Origin: Anaerobacillus sp. CMMVII
GTDB taxonomy: Bacteria; Bacillota; Bacilli; Bacillales; Anaerobacillaceae
Direction of reading: 5' to 3'
Assembly (NCBI RefSeq): GCF_025377685.1
Contig: NZ_JACEHK010000003.1
Coordinates: 62,001-126,000, forward strand
DNA: 64,000 bases
In this document: positions 26,634-35,267 of the stretch, piece after piece
How the letters are laid out: each line of letters starts with the position of its first letter
How positions within the stretch are numbered: the first letter of the stretch is position 1
Position numbers and translations under genes: made by a program
Notes under the pieces: generated by a model
The model's database searches: none
Seen by the model: the letters and a program-made list of their open reading frames with translations, nothing else
Told to the model about the DNA's origin: nothing

Positions 26634-27782
26634 ATGTCATTCTTACCGAAACCTCATGGAGGAAAACTTATTCAATTATTTGATCCGAATTATCAGGTAA
26701 CCCATATCGAAAAAGAACTTGAAATTGACGCAATCGCTTTAAGTGATCTTGAATTGATTGGCGTAGGGCTGTTCAGTCCGTTAACTGGATTTTTAGGGAA
26801 GGACGATTACGAATCTGTTGTCACGAAGATGCGTCTGGCTGACAATACGATTTGGTCAATCCCAGTGACACTTCCGGTTTCCTATGAAACGGCGGCAACG
26901 CTTACCGTAGGAGAAGAGCTTACGCTTGTTTATAAAAATGAAGCATACGGAGTGATCAAGGTTTCCGAATGGTATGAACCTGATTTAGACAAAGAAGCGA
27001 TCGAGGTCTATAAAACAAAGGAGCTTAGTCATCCTGGTGTCAAACGACTGTATGAAAGAGGGCCGGTCTACGTTGCTGGTAACGTCACCCTTATTAAAAA
27101 ACCGGAAAAAGGTGTTTTTGGAGATGTCTGGCTAGAGCCCGTTGAAACTAGGCAGTTGTTTGAAGCAAAGGGCTGGAAAACAGTTGTTGGTTTCCAAACA
27201 AGAAATCCGATCCACCGCGCCCATGAATACATTCAAAAGGCCGCCCTTGAGACGGTTGATGGACTCTTCGTCAATCCACTGATCGGAGAAACAAAGTCTG
27301 ATGACATTTCTGCCGATGTTCGGTTGAAAAGCTACCGGGTTCTGCTGGAGAATTATTACCCTCTGGAGCGGGTCCAGCTTGGCGTGTATCCTGCGGCGAT
27401 GCGTTATGCAGGTCCAAGAGAAGCGATTTTTCATGCGATTGCCCGTAAAAACTTTGGCTGCACTCATTTCATTGTCGGCCGTGACCATGCCGGTGTCGGT
27501 AATTATTACGGAACGTATGATGCGCAGCATATTTTTAGCGAATTTCCTGAAGATGAGCTTGGCATCAAGCCATTGTTCTTTGAACATAGCTTTTATTGCA
27601 CGAAATGTGAAGGCATGGCTTCAGATAAAACCTGCCCTCACGGTAATGAGGACCGTGTCATTTTGTCAGGGACCAAAGTAAGAGAAATGCTTCGTTCTGG
27701 TACGTTGCCACCATCAACCTTTAGTCGAAAAGAAGTCGTTGAGGTGTTAATCGAAGGAATGAAGGAAGCGACAACGGTATAA
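26634..27782 (+). CDS. sat: Sulfate adenylyltransferase (ATP sulfurylase)
   Basis: 382 residues. Forms APS from ATP and sulfate. [12 protein letters not shown] is the QxRNxxHxxH-type nucleotide motif, and [14 protein letters not shown] is the second active-site loop. [15 protein letters not shown] is a zinc-like Cys cluster found in many bacterial ATP sulfurylases. ATG 26634 starts [12 protein letters not shown], in line with family members; a TTG at 26625 would overlap cysP. Followed 12 bases later by cysC. Confidence 0.95.
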   Translation: MSFLPKPHGGKLIQLFDPNYQVTHIEKELEIDAIALSDLELIGVGLFSPLTGFLGKDDYESVVTKMRLADNTIWSIPVTLPVSYETAATLTVGEELTLVYKNEAYGVIKVSEWYEPDLDKEAIEVYKTKELSHPGVKRLYERGPVYVAGNVTLIKKPEKGVFGDVWLEPVETRQLFEAKGWKTVVGFQTRNPIHRAHEYIQKAALETVDGLFVNPLIGETKSDDISADVRLKSYRVLLENYYPLERVQLGVYPAAMRYAGPREAIFHAIARKNFGCTHFIVGRDHAGVGNYYGTYDAQHIFSEFPEDELGIKPLFFEHSFYCTKCEGMASDKTCPHGNEDRVILSGTKVREMLRSGTLPPSTFSRKEVVEVLIEGMKEATTV

Positions 27783-27794
27783 GGAGGAGAAACG

Positions 27795-28394
27795 ATGTCA
27801 AAAGCGACGAATATTACGTGGCATGAAACAACTGTTACAAAGCAAGACCGTCGTACAAAAAATGACCATGGAAGTTGCGTCCTCTGGTTTACTGGCCTTT
27901 CAGGGTCTGGAAAGTCGACAATTGCCAATGCCGTATCAAGTGCATTGTACCGGCTGGGAATTAAGGAATTTGTCCTTGATGGCGATAATATCCGCCATGG
28001 GCTCAACCGTGATCTTGGCTTTTCCGACGATGATCGAAAGGAAAACATCAGGCGGATTGGCGAAGTGGCGAAGTTATTTGTCGAAAGTGGTACAGTCGTC
28101 ACCACGGCATTCATTTCTCCATTTCGCGCTGACCGAGACCAGGTCCGAATTTTATTTGCAGAAAGCGAGTTTATCGAAGTCTATGTCGACTGCTCACTAG
28201 AAGAATGCGAACGCCGTGATCCTAAGCAGCTCTATGCGAAAGCTCGTCGTGGTGAAATCAAAGAGTTTACCGGAATTAGCTCGCCCTACGAGGCTCCGGA
28301 ACAACCGGAAATTACGGTTCGTTCGGATCAATTATCCGTACCGGAAGCTGTGGACCAAATTTTAGAATATCTTCGCGTTAAAAAAATGATTTAA
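27795..28394 (+). CDS. cysC: Adenylyl-sulfate kinase
   Basis: 199 residues. Phosphorylates APS to PAPS. Walker [10 protein letters not shown] at about 34-42, [16 protein letters not shown], the [13 protein letters not shown] loop and [32 protein letters not shown] (in parts: [22 protein letters not shown]). AGGAGG lies upstream. A 128-base gap follows before sumT, the largest gap in the operon; I see no terminator in it. Confidence 0.95.
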   Translation: MSKATNITWHETTVTKQDRRTKNDHGSCVLWFTGLSGSGKSTIANAVSSALYRLGIKEFVLDGDNIRHGLNRDLGFSDDDRKENIRRIGEVAKLFVESGTVVTTAFISPFRADRDQVRILFAESEFIEVYVDCSLEECERRDPKQLYAKARRGEIKEFTGISSPYEAPEQPEITVRSDQLSVPEAVDQILEYLRVKKMI

Positions 28395-28522
28395 TTAGGT
28401 TGTTTTCAAACAGTATAAGGCATCACACCAAGCTTTTCTAACTTGCCACTTGGCTAAGTAAAGTTATCTGATACAACACATTAAACGAAAAGAGCCTTAG
28501 GCTATGAAAGGGTGGTAGAGCC

Positions 28523-29299
28523 ATGGTTGGCAAGGTTTATTTAGTAGGTGCGGGTCCAGGAGACCCAGATTTAATTACGGTAAAAGGATTGCGATATCTG
28601 CAGCAGGCGGATGTCATCCTTTATGATCGGCTTGTCAATCGTGAGCTTCTCAAGCATGCGAAAGATGGGGCCCAGCTCGTATATTGTGGCAAGCTACCAA
28701 ACTACCACACGATGAAACAAGAGACAATCAACCACTTCCTCGTAAAATATGCGAAAAAAGGCTTACAGGTCGTTCGCTTAAAAGGAGGAGATCCGTTTGT
28801 CTTCGGAAGAGGTGGGGAAGAAGCTGAGGAATGTAGTAAACATAACGTGCCTTTTGAAATTGTCCCTGGTATCACAGCTGGAATTGCGGCAACTGCGTAT
28901 GCCGGAATTCCCGTTACTCATCGGACCTTGAGTAAGAGCTTTGCGTTTATTACCGGACATCAAGTAGGCGATGTCGCAGCAGAGCACCAGTGGTCCCATT
29001 TGGCAAAAGCGGTGGACACCATTTGTGTCTATATGGGCGTTTCACAGCTTTCAACGATTACGCAACGGTTAATTCAACATGGGAAATCACCACAAACACC
29101 GATTGCGCTCATTCATTGGGGAACCTTACGTGATCAGCAAACAGTCGTAGGGACGCTAGCTACGATTGAAGAAAAGGTAAAAGCCGCGAAGCTTGCAAAT
29201 CCAAGCATGATTGTCATTGGGGAGGTCGTTACCCTCCATAAAAAATTGAACTGGTTTCAAGAAGAGATAGTCACAAATCTGCCAGTGGTCCACGGATGA
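28523..29299 (+). CDS. sumT: Uroporphyrinogen-III C-methyltransferase
   Basis: 258 residues. Makes precorrin-2, the first step from uroporphyrinogen III to siroheme, the cofactor of the sulfite reductase encoded downstream. VYLVGAGPGDPDLITVKG, ADVILYDRLVN, RLKGGDPFVFGRGGEEAE and VVPGIT-like VPGITAGIA motifs, all typical of SUMT/CobA. ATG 28523 follows GGGTGG. The stop overlaps the sirB start (ATGA). Confidence 0.95.
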   Translation: MVGKVYLVGAGPGDPDLITVKGLRYLQQADVILYDRLVNRELLKHAKDGAQLVYCGKLPNYHTMKQETINHFLVKYAKKGLQVVRLKGGDPFVFGRGGEEAEECSKHNVPFEIVPGITAGIAATAYAGIPVTHRTLSKSFAFITGHQVGDVAAEHQWSHLAKAVDTICVYMGVSQLSTITQRLIQHGKSPQTPIALIHWGTLRDQQTVVGTLATIEEKVKAAKLANPSMIVIGEVVTLHKKLNWFQEEIVTNLPVVHG

Positions 29300-30015
29300 A
29301 AGCAATCCTTTACATTGGCCATGGAACACGTTCAAAAAAAGGTGCCGAGGAGGCCATCGCTTTTTACAAGAAGGTGAAAAGTCAGATCGCAGTACCAATT
29401 CAGGAAATGAGTTTTCTTGAGCTATCGTCACCTCTTATTGAACAAGGTTTTGAACGGTGTGTCGAGCAAGGCGCTACAGAGATTACGGTGATCCCGCTGT
29501 TTCTATTGGCGGCAGGTCACATTAATGAAGATATCCCGAACGTACTAACAGCGTTACAGGAACGCTTTCCTCAGGTTGAAGTCCAAGTAAAGGCCCCTTT
29601 TGGAGTACAGGAAACCATTCTTGATGCGATCGCTGAGTTAGTCAGAGATCTTGCTGGTAACCTAGCTCCTGAAGACCGCTTGTTGATCGTTGGTAGAGGA
29701 AGCAGTCAGCCGGGAATCCACGCTGACTTTTTAAAGATTGCCAAAGGAGTAAAAAGTAGACTTGGCCTAAAAGAGGTAGCAGTTTGTTATTTAGCAGCTG
29801 CCGAACCGCGGTTTGCTGAAACGCTAGAGATGTTGACCAAAAAAACGGTAGGGAGGGTGTTTGTCGTACCCTATCTATTATTTCACGGACTTCTAAGTAG
29901 CGAAGTAACGAAAAAAATTGAGAATAGGCAAACCGAAGGAAAACAGATCCTTCAAACCGGTCCTTTGAGCGGTCATCAAGTTTTTGTGGATCTTGTCATC
30001 AATAATTATTTGTGA
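29296..30015 (+). CDS. sirB: Sirohydrochlorin ferrochelatase
   Basis: 239 residues. Inserts iron into sirohydrochlorin to form siroheme. ILYIGHGTRSKKGAEEA with the metal-site His, LELSSPLIEQGFERC, and VIPLFLLAAGHINEDIP with the second His, followed by a second half-repeat with weaker motifs (VGRGSSQPGIHADF), the two-fold CbiX-like layout. Four-base overlap with sumT suggests coupled translation. With sumT here and sirC at 22.9 kb all three siroheme steps are present. Confidence 0.93.
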   Translation: MKAILYIGHGTRSKKGAEEAIAFYKKVKSQIAVPIQEMSFLELSSPLIEQGFERCVEQGATEITVIPLFLLAAGHINEDIPNVLTALQERFPQVEVQVKAPFGVQETILDAIAELVRDLAGNLAPEDRLLIVGRGSSQPGIHADFLKIAKGVKSRLGLKEVAVCYLAAAEPRFAETLEMLTKKTVGRVFVVPYLLFHGLLSSEVTKKIENRQTEGKQILQTGPLSGHQVFVDLVINNYL

Positions 30016-30022
30016 GGTGGAA

Positions 30023-31747
30023 ATGTTGCAACTTAAGGTAACAAACAGCCCGTTTAATCAGGAGCAGGTCGAGCTCCTTCATTCGCTTTTGACAAGCTTG
30101 TCAGACACGCAAAAAATCTGGCTAAGTGGCTATCTCGCTGCGTCCGCAGAGGGTCCAGTGGCGAAAAAAGAAGTAACGATTCTTTATGGATCGCAGACGG
30201 GAAATTCTCAGGGATTAGCAAAAAAGGCAGGCAAGTTTCTTGAAGAGAATGGTATCGAAGTAACCGTCTCGTCAATGAGCGAGTTTAAACCTACCAATCT
30301 AAAAAAAATCCAAAACCTGCTTTTGATCGTCAGTACCCACGGAGAAGGAGTGCCACCCGATAACGCACTCACCTTCCATGAGTTTCTTCATAGCAAACGC
30401 GCACCAAAGCTTGAAGATCTTCACTATTCTGTGTTAGCGCTTGGAGATAGCTCTTATGAATTTTTCTGTCAGACGGGAAAGGAATTTGACGCTCGCTTGG
30501 AAGAGCTTGGGGCAACGCGGCTATATAAACGTATTGACTGCGATCTTGATTATGAAGGTCCAGCAGGCGAATGGCTTGAAGGTGTTCTTGGTAGCGTAGC
30601 TGAGACGCAAAAGCGACATGTTTCTATAGTAAAACCTGAAATATCCTACACAAGAACAAACCCATTTCATGCAGAAGTGCTGGAAAATATAAATCTAAAC
30701 GGACGAGGTTCAAACAAAGAGACGCGCCACCTCGAGTTGTCACTAGAAGGTTCAGGTCTCACGTTTAAACCGGGAGATAGTCTTGGGGTTTTCCCAGAAA
30801 ACGATCCGGCTCTTGTAAAATTGCTTTTAGAGGAATTGAAATGGGACCCGAATGAAATCGTTCAGGGAGACGTATCGCTTCAGGAAGCACTGCTTACTTA
30901 TTTTGAAATTACAGTTGTAACAAAACCGTTGCTTGAGAAGATCAACCAATTTTTAAAGAATGAAAAGATAAGTGAGCTTTTAGGTGAAAAAAGTTTAAAA
31001 TCGTACCTTGAAGGACGCGATCTCCTTGATATCGTTCGTGAGTATGGTCGATGGGGCGACACAGCGCAAGAATTTGTCTCCATTCTCAGGAAAATCCCCG
31101 CTCGTCTTTATTCGATTGCAAGTAGCCAAGCGGCTAATCCTGATGAAGTGCATTTGACAATCGGAGCCGTGCGCTATCAGGCACACGAAAGAGAACGGAA
31201 AGGCGTCTGCTCTACGTTTTGTGCAGAACGGTTACAGCCAGGAGATAAGGTTCGAGTCTTCACTCAACCTAACGAAAACTTTAAGTTACCAATGAATCCA
31301 GATACGCCAATTATCATGGTCGGACCAGGGACGGGTGTTGCGCCTTTCCGCGCCTTTATGCAGGAACGGGAAGAGATCGGGGCTAAAGGAAAGTCATGGC
31401 TATTTTTGGGTGATCAGCATTTTGTGACGGATTTCCTTTATCAAACTGAGTGGCAAAAATGGTTACAAGAGGGAGTTCTGACAAAGATGAATGTCGCGTT
31501 TTCGAGAGACAGCGCTGAAAAAGTCTATGTACAGCAGCGCATGCTTGAAGAGAGCAAGGAACTATTCAAGTGGCTTCAGGAAGGAGCCGTATTTTATCTT
31601 TGTGGTGATAAAAAAGAGATGGCGCGTGCCGTCCAAGAGACTCTCCTGACAATTATTGAAATCGAAGGTGGCATGAAGCGAGAACAAGCGGAAGCTTATC
31701 TTGCCGACCTGAAAAAGCAAAACCGGTACCAGCGGGACGTTTACTGA
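30023..31747 (+). CDS. cysJ: Sulfite reductase flavoprotein subunit
   Basis: 574 residues. Moves electrons from NADPH to the hemoprotein. Flavodoxin domain (about 50-195) with TILYGSQTGNSQGLAKKAG and VSTHGEGVPPDNA. FAD domain with RLYSIASSQ and GVCSTFCAERL. NADPH domain with MVGPGTGVAPFRAFMQER and FLGDQH, ending KNRYQRDVY. ATG 30023 has GAGGTGG three to four bases upstream; longer upstream in-frame sequence overlaps sirB and is not needed. In B. subtilis cysJI lie at another locus; here they are fused to the cysH operon. Confidence 0.95.
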   Translation: MLQLKVTNSPFNQEQVELLHSLLTSLSDTQKIWLSGYLAASAEGPVAKKEVTILYGSQTGNSQGLAKKAGKFLEENGIEVTVSSMSEFKPTNLKKIQNLLLIVSTHGEGVPPDNALTFHEFLHSKRAPKLEDLHYSVLALGDSSYEFFCQTGKEFDARLEELGATRLYKRIDCDLDYEGPAGEWLEGVLGSVAETQKRHVSIVKPEISYTRTNPFHAEVLENINLNGRGSNKETRHLELSLEGSGLTFKPGDSLGVFPENDPALVKLLLEELKWDPNEIVQGDVSLQEALLTYFEITVVTKPLLEKINQFLKNEKISELLGEKSLKSYLEGRDLLDIVREYGRWGDTAQEFVSILRKIPARLYSIASSQAANPDEVHLTIGAVRYQAHERERKGVCSTFCAERLQPGDKVRVFTQPNENFKLPMNPDTPIIMVGPGTGVAPFRAFMQEREEIGAKGKSWLFLGDQHFVTDFLYQTEWQKWLQEGVLTKMNVAFSRDSAEKVYVQQRMLEESKELFKWLQEGAVFYLCGDKKEMARAVQETLLTIIEIEGGMKREQAEAYLADLKKQNRYQRDVY

Positions 31748-31765
31748 TGAAAGGAGTTTTTCAAA

Positions 31766-33484
31766 ATGGTGAATAAAAGGTTAACAGCACCGGCTGGAAC
31801 GCCAAGCGATGTCGAAGAAATTAAAGAAAAAAGTGATTATTTACGAGGCACTTTAAAAGAAGTGATGCTCGATCAGATTAGCGCTGGGATCCCAGATGGT
31901 GACAATCGTTTGATGAAATTTCACGGAAGTTACCTTCAGGATGACCGCGATCTGCGTAATGAGCGCCAAAAGCAAAAACTAGAGCCGGCGTATCAGTTTA
32001 TGCTTCGCGTCCGTATGCCAGGTGGTGTCGCAACCCCAGCTCAATGGCTGGTAATGGATGATCTGGCTGAAAAATACGGAAACCAGACGTTGAAATTGAC
32101 GACCCGCCAGACATTTCAAATGCATGGCATTTTAAAATGGAACATGAAACAAACGATGCAGGAAATACATGAAGCACTGTTGGATACGATTGCAGCATGT
32201 GGTGATGTCAACCGCAACGTCATGTGTAACGCCAATCCTTACCAATCAGACATTCATGCCGAAGTATACGAATGGTCGAAACGCTTGAGTGATGATTTGT
32301 TACCAAGAACAAGGGCTTATCATGAGATTTGGCTAGATGAGGAAAAGGTCGCTGGTTCACCGGAAGTGGAAGAAGTTGAACCGATGTATGGTCCACTTTA
32401 TTTGCCGCGAAAATTTAAGATCGGAATCGCCGTTCCACCTTCGAATGACGTTGATGTCTTTTCTCAGGACCTTGGTTTTATTGCTATTATCGAGGACGGT
32501 GTTCTTAAGGGTTTTAACGTGGCTATCGGCGGCGGGATGGGAATGTCGCATGGTGACAAGGAGACGTATCCGCAGCTAGCGAAAGTCATTGGCTTTTGTA
32601 AACCAGAACAAATCTATGATGTAGCCGAAAAAATCATTATGATCCAACGTGACTATGGAAACCGTTCCGAACGCAAAAATGCTCGCTTCAAGTACACAGT
32701 TGACCGCCTAGGGCTCGAAACAGTCAAAGTTGAACTAGAAAGCCGCCTTGGCTGGAGTTTGGATGAAGAGAAACATTACCAATTTGACCACAACGGTGAC
32801 CGTTACGGCTGGTTGAAGGGTGGTAATGGAAAATGGCACTATACGTTGTTTGTAGAAGGTGGCCGAGTGGCCGATAATGGTGATTACAAGCTAAAGACGG
32901 GCATTCGTGAAATTGCCAAGGTACATAATGGTGAGTTTCGCTTAACTGCCAATCAAAACTTGATCATTGCCAATGTCACAAGCCAGAAAAAGAAACAGAT
33001 TACAGAGCTGATTGACCACTATGGCTTGACCGACGGCAAGCACTATTCTGCACTTCGCCGCAGCTCACTGGCGTGCGTGGCTCTGCCATCATGTGGCTTG
33101 GCGATGGCTGAAGCTGAACGTTATTTACCAGTTCTTATCGATAAAATTGAAGAAATTGTGGATGAAAATGGCCTAAGGGACGAAGAAATTACGATCCGCA
33201 TGACAGGCTGCCCCAATGGATGTGCCCGCCATGTTCTCGGTGAAATTGCCTTTATCGGTAAAGCGCCTGGCAAATACAACATGTATCTCGGTGCAGGCTT
33301 TGACGGAAGTCGCCTAAGTAAACTATACCGCGAAAATATCGGTGAAGAAGAGATTTTACGCGAACTACGTCTGCTTCTTGCCCGCTATGCCAAAGAACGC
33401 CACGACGGCGAGCACTTCGGTGACTATACCATCCGCGCCGGGATCGTACAAAAAGTGCTCGACGGCAGAGATTTTTGGTCGTAG
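31766..33484 (+). CDS. cysI: Sulfite reductase hemoprotein subunit
   Basis: 572 residues. Six-electron reduction of sulfite to sulfide using siroheme and a 4Fe-4S cluster. [12 protein letters not shown] and [10 protein letters not shown] in the first half. [17 protein letters not shown] and [18 protein letters not shown] supply the four cluster Cys (CxxxxxC and CxxxC) near residues 440-490. AGGAG precedes ATG 31766, and 18 bases separate it from cysJ. Last gene of the operon: its TAG stop is directly joined to a family A element, with no classical terminator. Confidence 0.96.
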   Translation: MVNKRLTAPAGTPSDVEEIKEKSDYLRGTLKEVMLDQISAGIPDGDNRLMKFHGSYLQDDRDLRNERQKQKLEPAYQFMLRVRMPGGVATPAQWLVMDDLAEKYGNQTLKLTTRQTFQMHGILKWNMKQTMQEIHEALLDTIAACGDVNRNVMCNANPYQSDIHAEVYEWSKRLSDDLLPRTRAYHEIWLDEEKVAGSPEVEEVEPMYGPLYLPRKFKIGIAVPPSNDVDVFSQDLGFIAIIEDGVLKGFNVAIGGGMGMSHGDKETYPQLAKVIGFCKPEQIYDVAEKIIMIQRDYGNRSERKNARFKYTVDRLGLETVKVELESRLGWSLDEEKHYQFDHNGDRYGWLKGGNGKWHYTLFVEGGRVADNGDYKLKTGIREIAKVHNGEFRLTANQNLIIANVTSQKKKQITELIDHYGLTDGKHYSALRRSSLACVALPSCGLAMAEAERYLPVLIDKIEEIVDENGLRDEEITIRMTGCPNGCARHVLGEIAFIGKAPGKYNMYLGAGFDGSRLSKLYRENIGEEEILRELRLLLARYAKERHDGEHFGDYTIRAGIVQKVLDGRDFWS

Positions 33485-33524
33485 GAAGCGTGGGGGAAGC
33501 GTGGGGACGGTTCTCGTGCTTCCT
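33483..33524. repeat. Family A element joined to the cysI stop
   Basis: TAGGAAGCGTGGGGGAAGCG: a duplicated left end, then the core and CGTGCTTCC. It is the only structured element directly after the sulfate operon. Confidence 0.9.
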
Positions 33525-33537
33525 TTCGGGGGGGGGA

Positions 33538-33673
33538 GCGGGGTCTACCCTGTAAATTGTTTTGACTTCGAAAGTTCACTTTCTTATATCTAATGGGTTG
33601 TTCTATCATATTTACATTGTGTATTGGTGAAAGTGAACTTTCATTGGGGTCTGACCCCCACTGCTTTAAAGCC
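33538..33673. repeat. Family B long element (about 135 bp)
   Basis: GGGGTCTACCCTGTAAATTG, then GAAAGTTCACTTTC, about 55 AT-rich bases, then GGTGAAAGTGAACTTTCATT and GGGGTCTGACCCCCACTGCT. Inverted GAAAGTTCACTTTC copies inside outer GGGGTCTGACCCC ends. Related copies at 49.5, 53.1, 56.35 and 63.97 kb. Confidence 0.8.
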
Positions 33674-33750
33674 TTGAAGCGCGGGGGGCAGTTTTCAAGC
33701 TTCCTTTTGATAAATCGAGGCGAGCTTCATCCAAGGTCTTAGAACGAAGA

Positions 33751-33790
33751 AAGAGCCCTGTAGAGATAAATCTCTACAGGGCTCTTTCGC
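33751..33790. terminator. Terminator hairpin (duplicated at 37.7 kb)
   Basis: AAGAGCCCTGTAGAGAT pairs with ATCTCTACAGGGCTCTT, then TCGC. Together with its flank it repeats at 37713-37748. On the minus strand it would follow the small zinc-protein gene copies. Confidence 0.8.
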
Positions 33791-33818
33791 AATCTATTGT
33801 TGCATTTGTTTGTTTGTA

Positions 33819-33970
33819 TTAGAATTTTTCAACGTAAACACAATGTTCACAAGCTCTACCAAGATTTTCTTTTGTTAATAGGATCCCGATAGTAGGTTTC
33901 GAAGTCGACGCAGACACCATTTTCTACTTCCTGAATTATTTCTCTTTGTCCAAGTAATTTATCTAATAAG
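33819..33970 (-). pseudogene. Decayed copy of the small zinc-binding protein gene
   Basis: About 150 bp clearly homologous to the intact gene at 37787-37951. Compared with it, the start codon and first residues are replaced by a family A palindrome (33970), the first Cys pair CSVCGD has become NGVCVD, and one extra base in ATTAACAAAAG shifts the frame before LGRACEHC. The downstream flank, including the terminator at 33751, is also shared, so it was part of a segmental duplication. Confidence 0.8.
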
Positions 33971-34049
33971 AAAGCGCGGGGACGGTTCTGCTGCTTCTTA
34001 AGAACCGGAGGAAGCACCAGAACCGTCCCCGCGCTTCCCCATGCTTCCT
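33970..34049. repeat. Family A palindrome with end duplication
   Basis: Forward arm (GC), inverted arm (CC) and an extra CCCCATGCTTCC. It replaced the 5' end of the decayed zinc-protein gene. Confidence 0.9.
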
Positions 34050-34509
34050 CCTTTCGACATATTTAACTAACGTGAGTGAAAATTCTGTAATATATAGTAA
34101 AATTAGGGTAAATGAATTATTATTGAAGCAGGTATTTATAAATAGTATTTGGTGAAAAACATAGTGCTAAAAAGGCATGCTGGTGGTGCGCATTCAATTT
34201 CTATGCTATTTACATGTAACGAAATATTATACGTTTCGATGTAGTGGTTTGATTTAAGTGAATTTGATAAGCGATGTATAAAAGATATACAAGCTACGAC
34301 CGGGCTAAGTGAGAGTAGGATATTAAGTGATGAAGCGAATGGATTTGATATAAGGAAGCAAGTGACCGTTTGGAATCAGTGAAAAAGTAATCATTTTGGA
34401 GTGAATGCTCTTTACGGAAGTACATAAATTTCCTCCTATATAACAAACGTTGCTTAGAAGCGCTTTCTCTTTCAACATTTTTCATTTTTAAAAAGTGACT
34501 TTTTCAGAA
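34050..34509. other. Gene-poor stretch with one possible 43-residue minus-strand ORF
   Basis: AT-rich and mostly featureless. The only candidate is a minus-strand frame 34425-34294 starting MYFRKEHSLQNDYFF, with GGAGG well placed before its ATG. Composition is not clearly protein-like and there is no recognised family. Nothing else supported. Confidence 0.3.
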
Positions 34510-34577
34510 TTCCCGGACGGTTCTCGTGCTTCCTCTTGCATAATCTATGAAGCACGAGAACCGTCCCCATGCTTCCC
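34510..34577. repeat. Family A palindrome, matched arms, damaged left end
   Basis: TTCCCGGACGGTTCTCGTGC and the inverted arm with matching dinucleotide (CG). The left GGAAGC end is lost (AGAATTCCC). Confidence 0.85.
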
Positions 34578-34678
34578 TTAAAATAGTATAATAGACATTA
34601 GTAGATTGATTACTCTATGTAATATACTTTTTTTGTAATCTATTAGTTATCGTAAAGTACAAACAATGTGTATAGGGG

Positions 34679-35257
34679 ATGAGAACAATTTATATTAAAG
34701 TAAGCACAGTAGCGGATTTGAATTCTTTTAATCAAATTTGGATGGAATGTTGGCTAGAGAAAGGCTATATGTTAGACCTATCTTCAACAGAAGCGGATCA
34801 ATTTATCATTCGTAATTCTGAAAAGCACCATATTGGTACGATTGAATTCAAGCCCTATTATCCTACCAAGGAGAACTACATCAATACTGTATTTCCTTTT
34901 CATAAAATAGACCATCTTGCTAGAAATCCAGAAAAAGTGAGGGAGATCGATAAGGTTTCTATACTGAAGCAACACCGCGGAAAAAATCTTGAGAGGTTAA
35001 TATCATTATTCGTCGGTTATTCAGAAGTCTACAAAATTGAATCTTGTGTTGGTCTCTTTGAAAGGGTCTTTTTTAAGGCTTTAAAAAATTTTTATAAAAT
35101 TCCAGTGGAAGCTGTCGGGGAACCATTTTACTATAAAGGTGATTATGTTATTCCAGGAGTTGTTTATCCAAACCTTATTTATACTGAGAAACAAAGGTTT
35201 CCATGGTTACTATCTGTGAATCCGGAGTTGAGCAAATCTATATATGTTACAAGTTAA
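34679..35257 (+). CDS. GNAT/acyl-homoserine-lactone-synthase-like protein
   Basis: 192 residues. The pattern of an N-terminal helix region, LEKGYMLDLSSTEADQFIIR, HIGTIEFKPYYP, then EIDKVSILKQHRGKNLERLI and a C-terminal PVEAVGEPFYYKGDYVIPGV, resembles N-acyl amino acid/autoinducer-synthase-like GNAT proteins, where a conserved beta-strand precedes an R-G-x-x acyl-CoA loop (HRGKN). No enzyme activity can be assigned. ATG 34679 has only AGGGG overlapping it, so the start is uncertain. It ends 10 bases before the GGDEF-EAL gene, suggesting one operon. Confidence 0.6.
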   Translation: MRTIYIKVSTVADLNSFNQIWMECWLEKGYMLDLSSTEADQFIIRNSEKHHIGTIEFKPYYPTKENYINTVFPFHKIDHLARNPEKVREIDKVSILKQHRGKNLERLISLFVGYSEVYKIESCVGLFERVFFKALKNFYKIPVEAVGEPFYYKGDYVIPGVVYPNLIYTEKQRFPWLLSVNPELSKSIYVTS

Positions 35258-35267
35258 GGAGAAAAGC

